Source: an uncultured Collinsella sp. (lineage in GTDB: Bacteria; Actinomycetota; Coriobacteriia; Coriobacteriales; Coriobacteriaceae). From it: a stretch of 64,000 nt of DNA. Below the pieces are notes generated by a model. That model did not search any database and was not told the DNA's origin. It saw only the letters and a list, made by a program, of their open reading frames with translations. Every line of letters starts with the position of its first letter. Position 1 is the first letter of the stretch. Location: the NCBI GenBank assembly GCA_958427355.1, contig CAUACA010000002.1:1-64000 (forward strand), written 5' to 3'. Both the position numbers and the translations under genes were made by a program. Of the stretch, positions 62,338 through 64,000 are shown one piece after another.

Positions 62338-63285
62338 TTGGAAATAGAAAAGGGAAATGGTACAGGCGTATGCGTACTTCTTTCAGCATATAAACCTGAT
62401 CTTAAGTTTTTCGCCGCTCAACTTGATTCGATTGATGAACAAACGTTTCCGGTTACGCTTTTGGTCAGAAATGACTGCCCCGAATCGGCCTCTTTAGAGG
62501 GGTTTATCCAAGAGCATATAAAGAAAAACGCCTATCGTTATTATCATGGCGATAAAAATCTCGGTTATGTCAAATCGTTCGAGGCACTACTCTCTTTGGC
62601 AGAAGGGGATTACGTAGTATTTTGCGATCAAGATGATATTTGGGAGCCTAACAGAGTTCAAGTTTCGCTCAACCATATGCTAGAAGAAGGCTCAATTCTT
62701 GATGTTTGCGATAGATCGGTAATCGACGAAAACGGAAACATGCTGGTAGAGAGCTACAGAAAAGCTCATCCAAATTCGCCTGAAGTAAATTGGTGCTCCG
62801 GAGAGGATATTACTATTCAGGCTGCAAGTGTATGCTACGGCATTGGTATGGCTCTCATGCTAGATGCGAGTGCTGCTAAGTCGATGATTCCCTTTCCGGA
62901 ATCCACTGCACATGATTTGTGGTTGACATTGGGCTGCAGCGAACTGGGGAAGTGCAGTTTTACAACGACTCCCTTGGTTAAGTATCGTCGACATGGCGGG
63001 AATGAAACTGGATTCCTTGCGGGTGTTGCTTCAAAAGATGATTGGTATTTAACAAGAGTTAAAAACAGGGTTGATACAGCTAAGCAATTTGCCGAAAGAT
63101 TTCCTGATTCACCGCACCTAAAGGAAATAATGGGGTTCGCCGATGCAAGAGAGCGACGCTCCATAATTGGCTTGCTTAAATATCGACGAGCTTGCCCGTC
63201 CATTGCTAAAGCTGAAATCATTATGCGACTTGTACCGAATTGGCTGTTTCTTTTGATTTTAAACATGATTAAAGAAGCAAAATAG
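62338..63285 (+). CDS. GT2 glycosyltransferase, rhamnosyltransferase-like
   Basis: 315 aa. GT-A domain with VCVLLSAYKPDLKFFAAQLDSIDEQ, LLVRNDCPES and metal site FCDQDDIWEPNRV, the FCDQDDIW motif of WchF/RfbN-like enzymes; AHDLWLTLGCSELGK follows. Two starts: ATG 62320 with no ribosome site, or TTG 62338 with GGGAGG ahead; the TTG is preferred because GT2 genes here use TTG elsewhere and family N-termini are short. Neighbour of a flippase-like gene, so part of a glycan locus that continues past the window. Confidence 0.82.
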   Translation: MEIEKGNGTGVCVLLSAYKPDLKFFAAQLDSIDEQTFPVTLLVRNDCPESASLEGFIQEHIKKNAYRYYHGDKNLGYVKSFEALLSLAEGDYVVFCDQDDIWEPNRVQVSLNHMLEEGSILDVCDRSVIDENGNMLVESYRKAHPNSPEVNWCSGEDITIQAASVCYGIGMALMLDASAAKSMIPFPESTAHDLWLTLGCSELGKCSFTTTPLVKYRRHGGNETGFLAGVASKDDWYLTRVKNRVDTAKQFAERFPDSPHLKEIMGFADARERRSIIGLLKYRRACPSIAKAEIIMRLVPNWLFLLILNMIKEAK

Positions 63286-63329
63286 CTTCGTATCCGAATC
63301 GCGACTTGTTCAGAAGGGCGCTTATATTT

Positions 63330-64000
63330 GTGGAAGCCACAGAGAAGACTCTTTCGATTAAACACAATATGTTCTGGAATACCGTTGGCTCGTTGACGAA
63401 TTTAGGCTGTCAATGGCTAATCACTATATTGGTCGTTCGACTGTCTGATGGATATAGTGCTGCTGGAATTTATTCCCTTGCTATGTCTATTTTCAACATG
63501 TTTTCTCAATTGGCCCAATACAGGATGTACACGGTACAAATTGCAGATGTTGAAAGGAAAAACTCTGCTGGTGAATACCTGACTTTTCGTTTCTTTACTA
63601 CGTTTATGGCGTTTGCAATGTTGGCCGTCTATTCCATTGCGACGTGTCGTATTGATACGGTGCCTGCTGTTCTTTTGTATGCTCTCTATAAAACCGCCGG
63701 CTTAGTTATTGATGTCATGCATGCCAATGATCAGGTTGGCCATAGGATGGACTATATTGGGAAATCCCTCATAATGCAGGGCATTGGTTCTCTCCTTTCG
63801 TTCATTGTTGTCTTTGGGCTGTTAAATAGCCTCGAAGGTGCATTGTTGCTAATGACGGTAGTGACTATAGGTATCGGTGTTATTTACGATTATCCGAGAT
63901 CAAATCGAATCTCTGCAATCAAACTTGGAATTACCCAAGCGAAGGTCAGAGCTTTCCTATGTGGCTGTTTGCCCATCGTTCTGGGCGGCATTGCTGCTTC
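63330..64000 (+). CDS. Polysaccharide flippase-like membrane protein (partial, runs off the window)
   Basis: Open to the last base, at least 223 codons. Multiple hydrophobic segments starting NMFWNTVGSLTNLGCQWLI, a typical beginning of Wzx/MATE-like O-antigen flippases, with VVRLSDGYSAAGIYSLAMS after it. GTG 63330 has AGAAGGG at a long spacing; ATG 63369 is also possible. Would export lipid-linked repeat units made by neighbouring glycosyltransferases. Confidence 0.7.
   Translation, partial: MEATEKTLSIKHNMFWNTVGSLTNLGCQWLITILVVRLSDGYSAAGIYSLAMSIFNMFSQLAQYRMYTVQIADVERKNSAGEYLTFRFFTTFMAFAMLAVYSIATCRIDTVPAVLLYALYKTAGLVIDVMHANDQVGHRMDYIGKSLIMQGIGSLLSFIVVFGLLNSLEGALLLMTVVTIGIGVIYDYPRSNRISAIKLGITQAKVRAFLCGCLPIVLGGIAA

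Overview
The window looks like chromosomal DNA of a high-GC Gram-positive gut actinobacterium of the class Coriobacteriia, most like Collinsella. This is inferred from GC-rich codon use, a Rho with a long disordered N-terminal extension, a CarD regulator, a SUF operon (CBDSU) with an Rrf2 regulator, the uncharacterised GGGtGRT/NifU-like pair, and choline-binding-repeat exoproteins. No database search was possible, so the genus is an impression, not a measurement.

Layout. 0-16 kb is housekeeping: an S33 peptidase, proA, an HD protein, carD, argS, rho, a membrane protein with a long acidic tail, a VanZ-like protein, a ROK fructokinase, a PLP aminotransferase and a tRNA-His/Lys/Lys cluster. A 1449-bp IS3-family element (6412-7860, target duplication CAC) sits exactly in the 3-nt loop of the argS terminator. 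16-33 kb holds dinD beside the tRNA genes, a flavoprotein, the NifU-like/GGGtGRT operon, a RAYT transposase, sufCBDSU, a divergent Rrf2 gene with two matching 31-bp inverted repeats upstream, a MntA/HepT-type toxin-antitoxin pair, a sortase-anchored lysozyme-like protein and a degenerate AAA/PD-(D/E)XK-type protein. 32.4-40.7 kb is a glycan locus with one divergent and five co-directional GT2 glycosyltransferases. 40.7-47 kb is an AT-richer accessory zone with an AAA ATPase behind a CGATA repeat array, gene debris, IS remnants, an odd 29-bp-period palindromic array, and three orphan genes (DUF2971-like, HEPN-like, DUF4365-like).

47-64 kb is the most interesting part. Six secreted proteins share choline-binding-type repeats but carry different C- or N-terminal heads: a Cys/His mini-domain, two NlpC/P60-type domains, a GH25 muramidase, a C39-like peptidase and an L,D-transpeptidase. 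Embedded among them is a two-gene operon for choline handling: a LicB-like permease and a single polypeptide that joins a winged helix-turn-helix, a LicC-type cytidylyltransferase and a LicA-type choline kinase. A perfect 23-bp palindrome lies just upstream of it. A GT2 gene and the start of a flippase-like gene follow at the right edge. The inference is a self-contained module that makes CDP-choline, decorates a surface glycan with phosphocholine, and displays a set of wall-remodelling enzymes on it, possibly under direct control of the fused DNA-binding/choline-activating protein.
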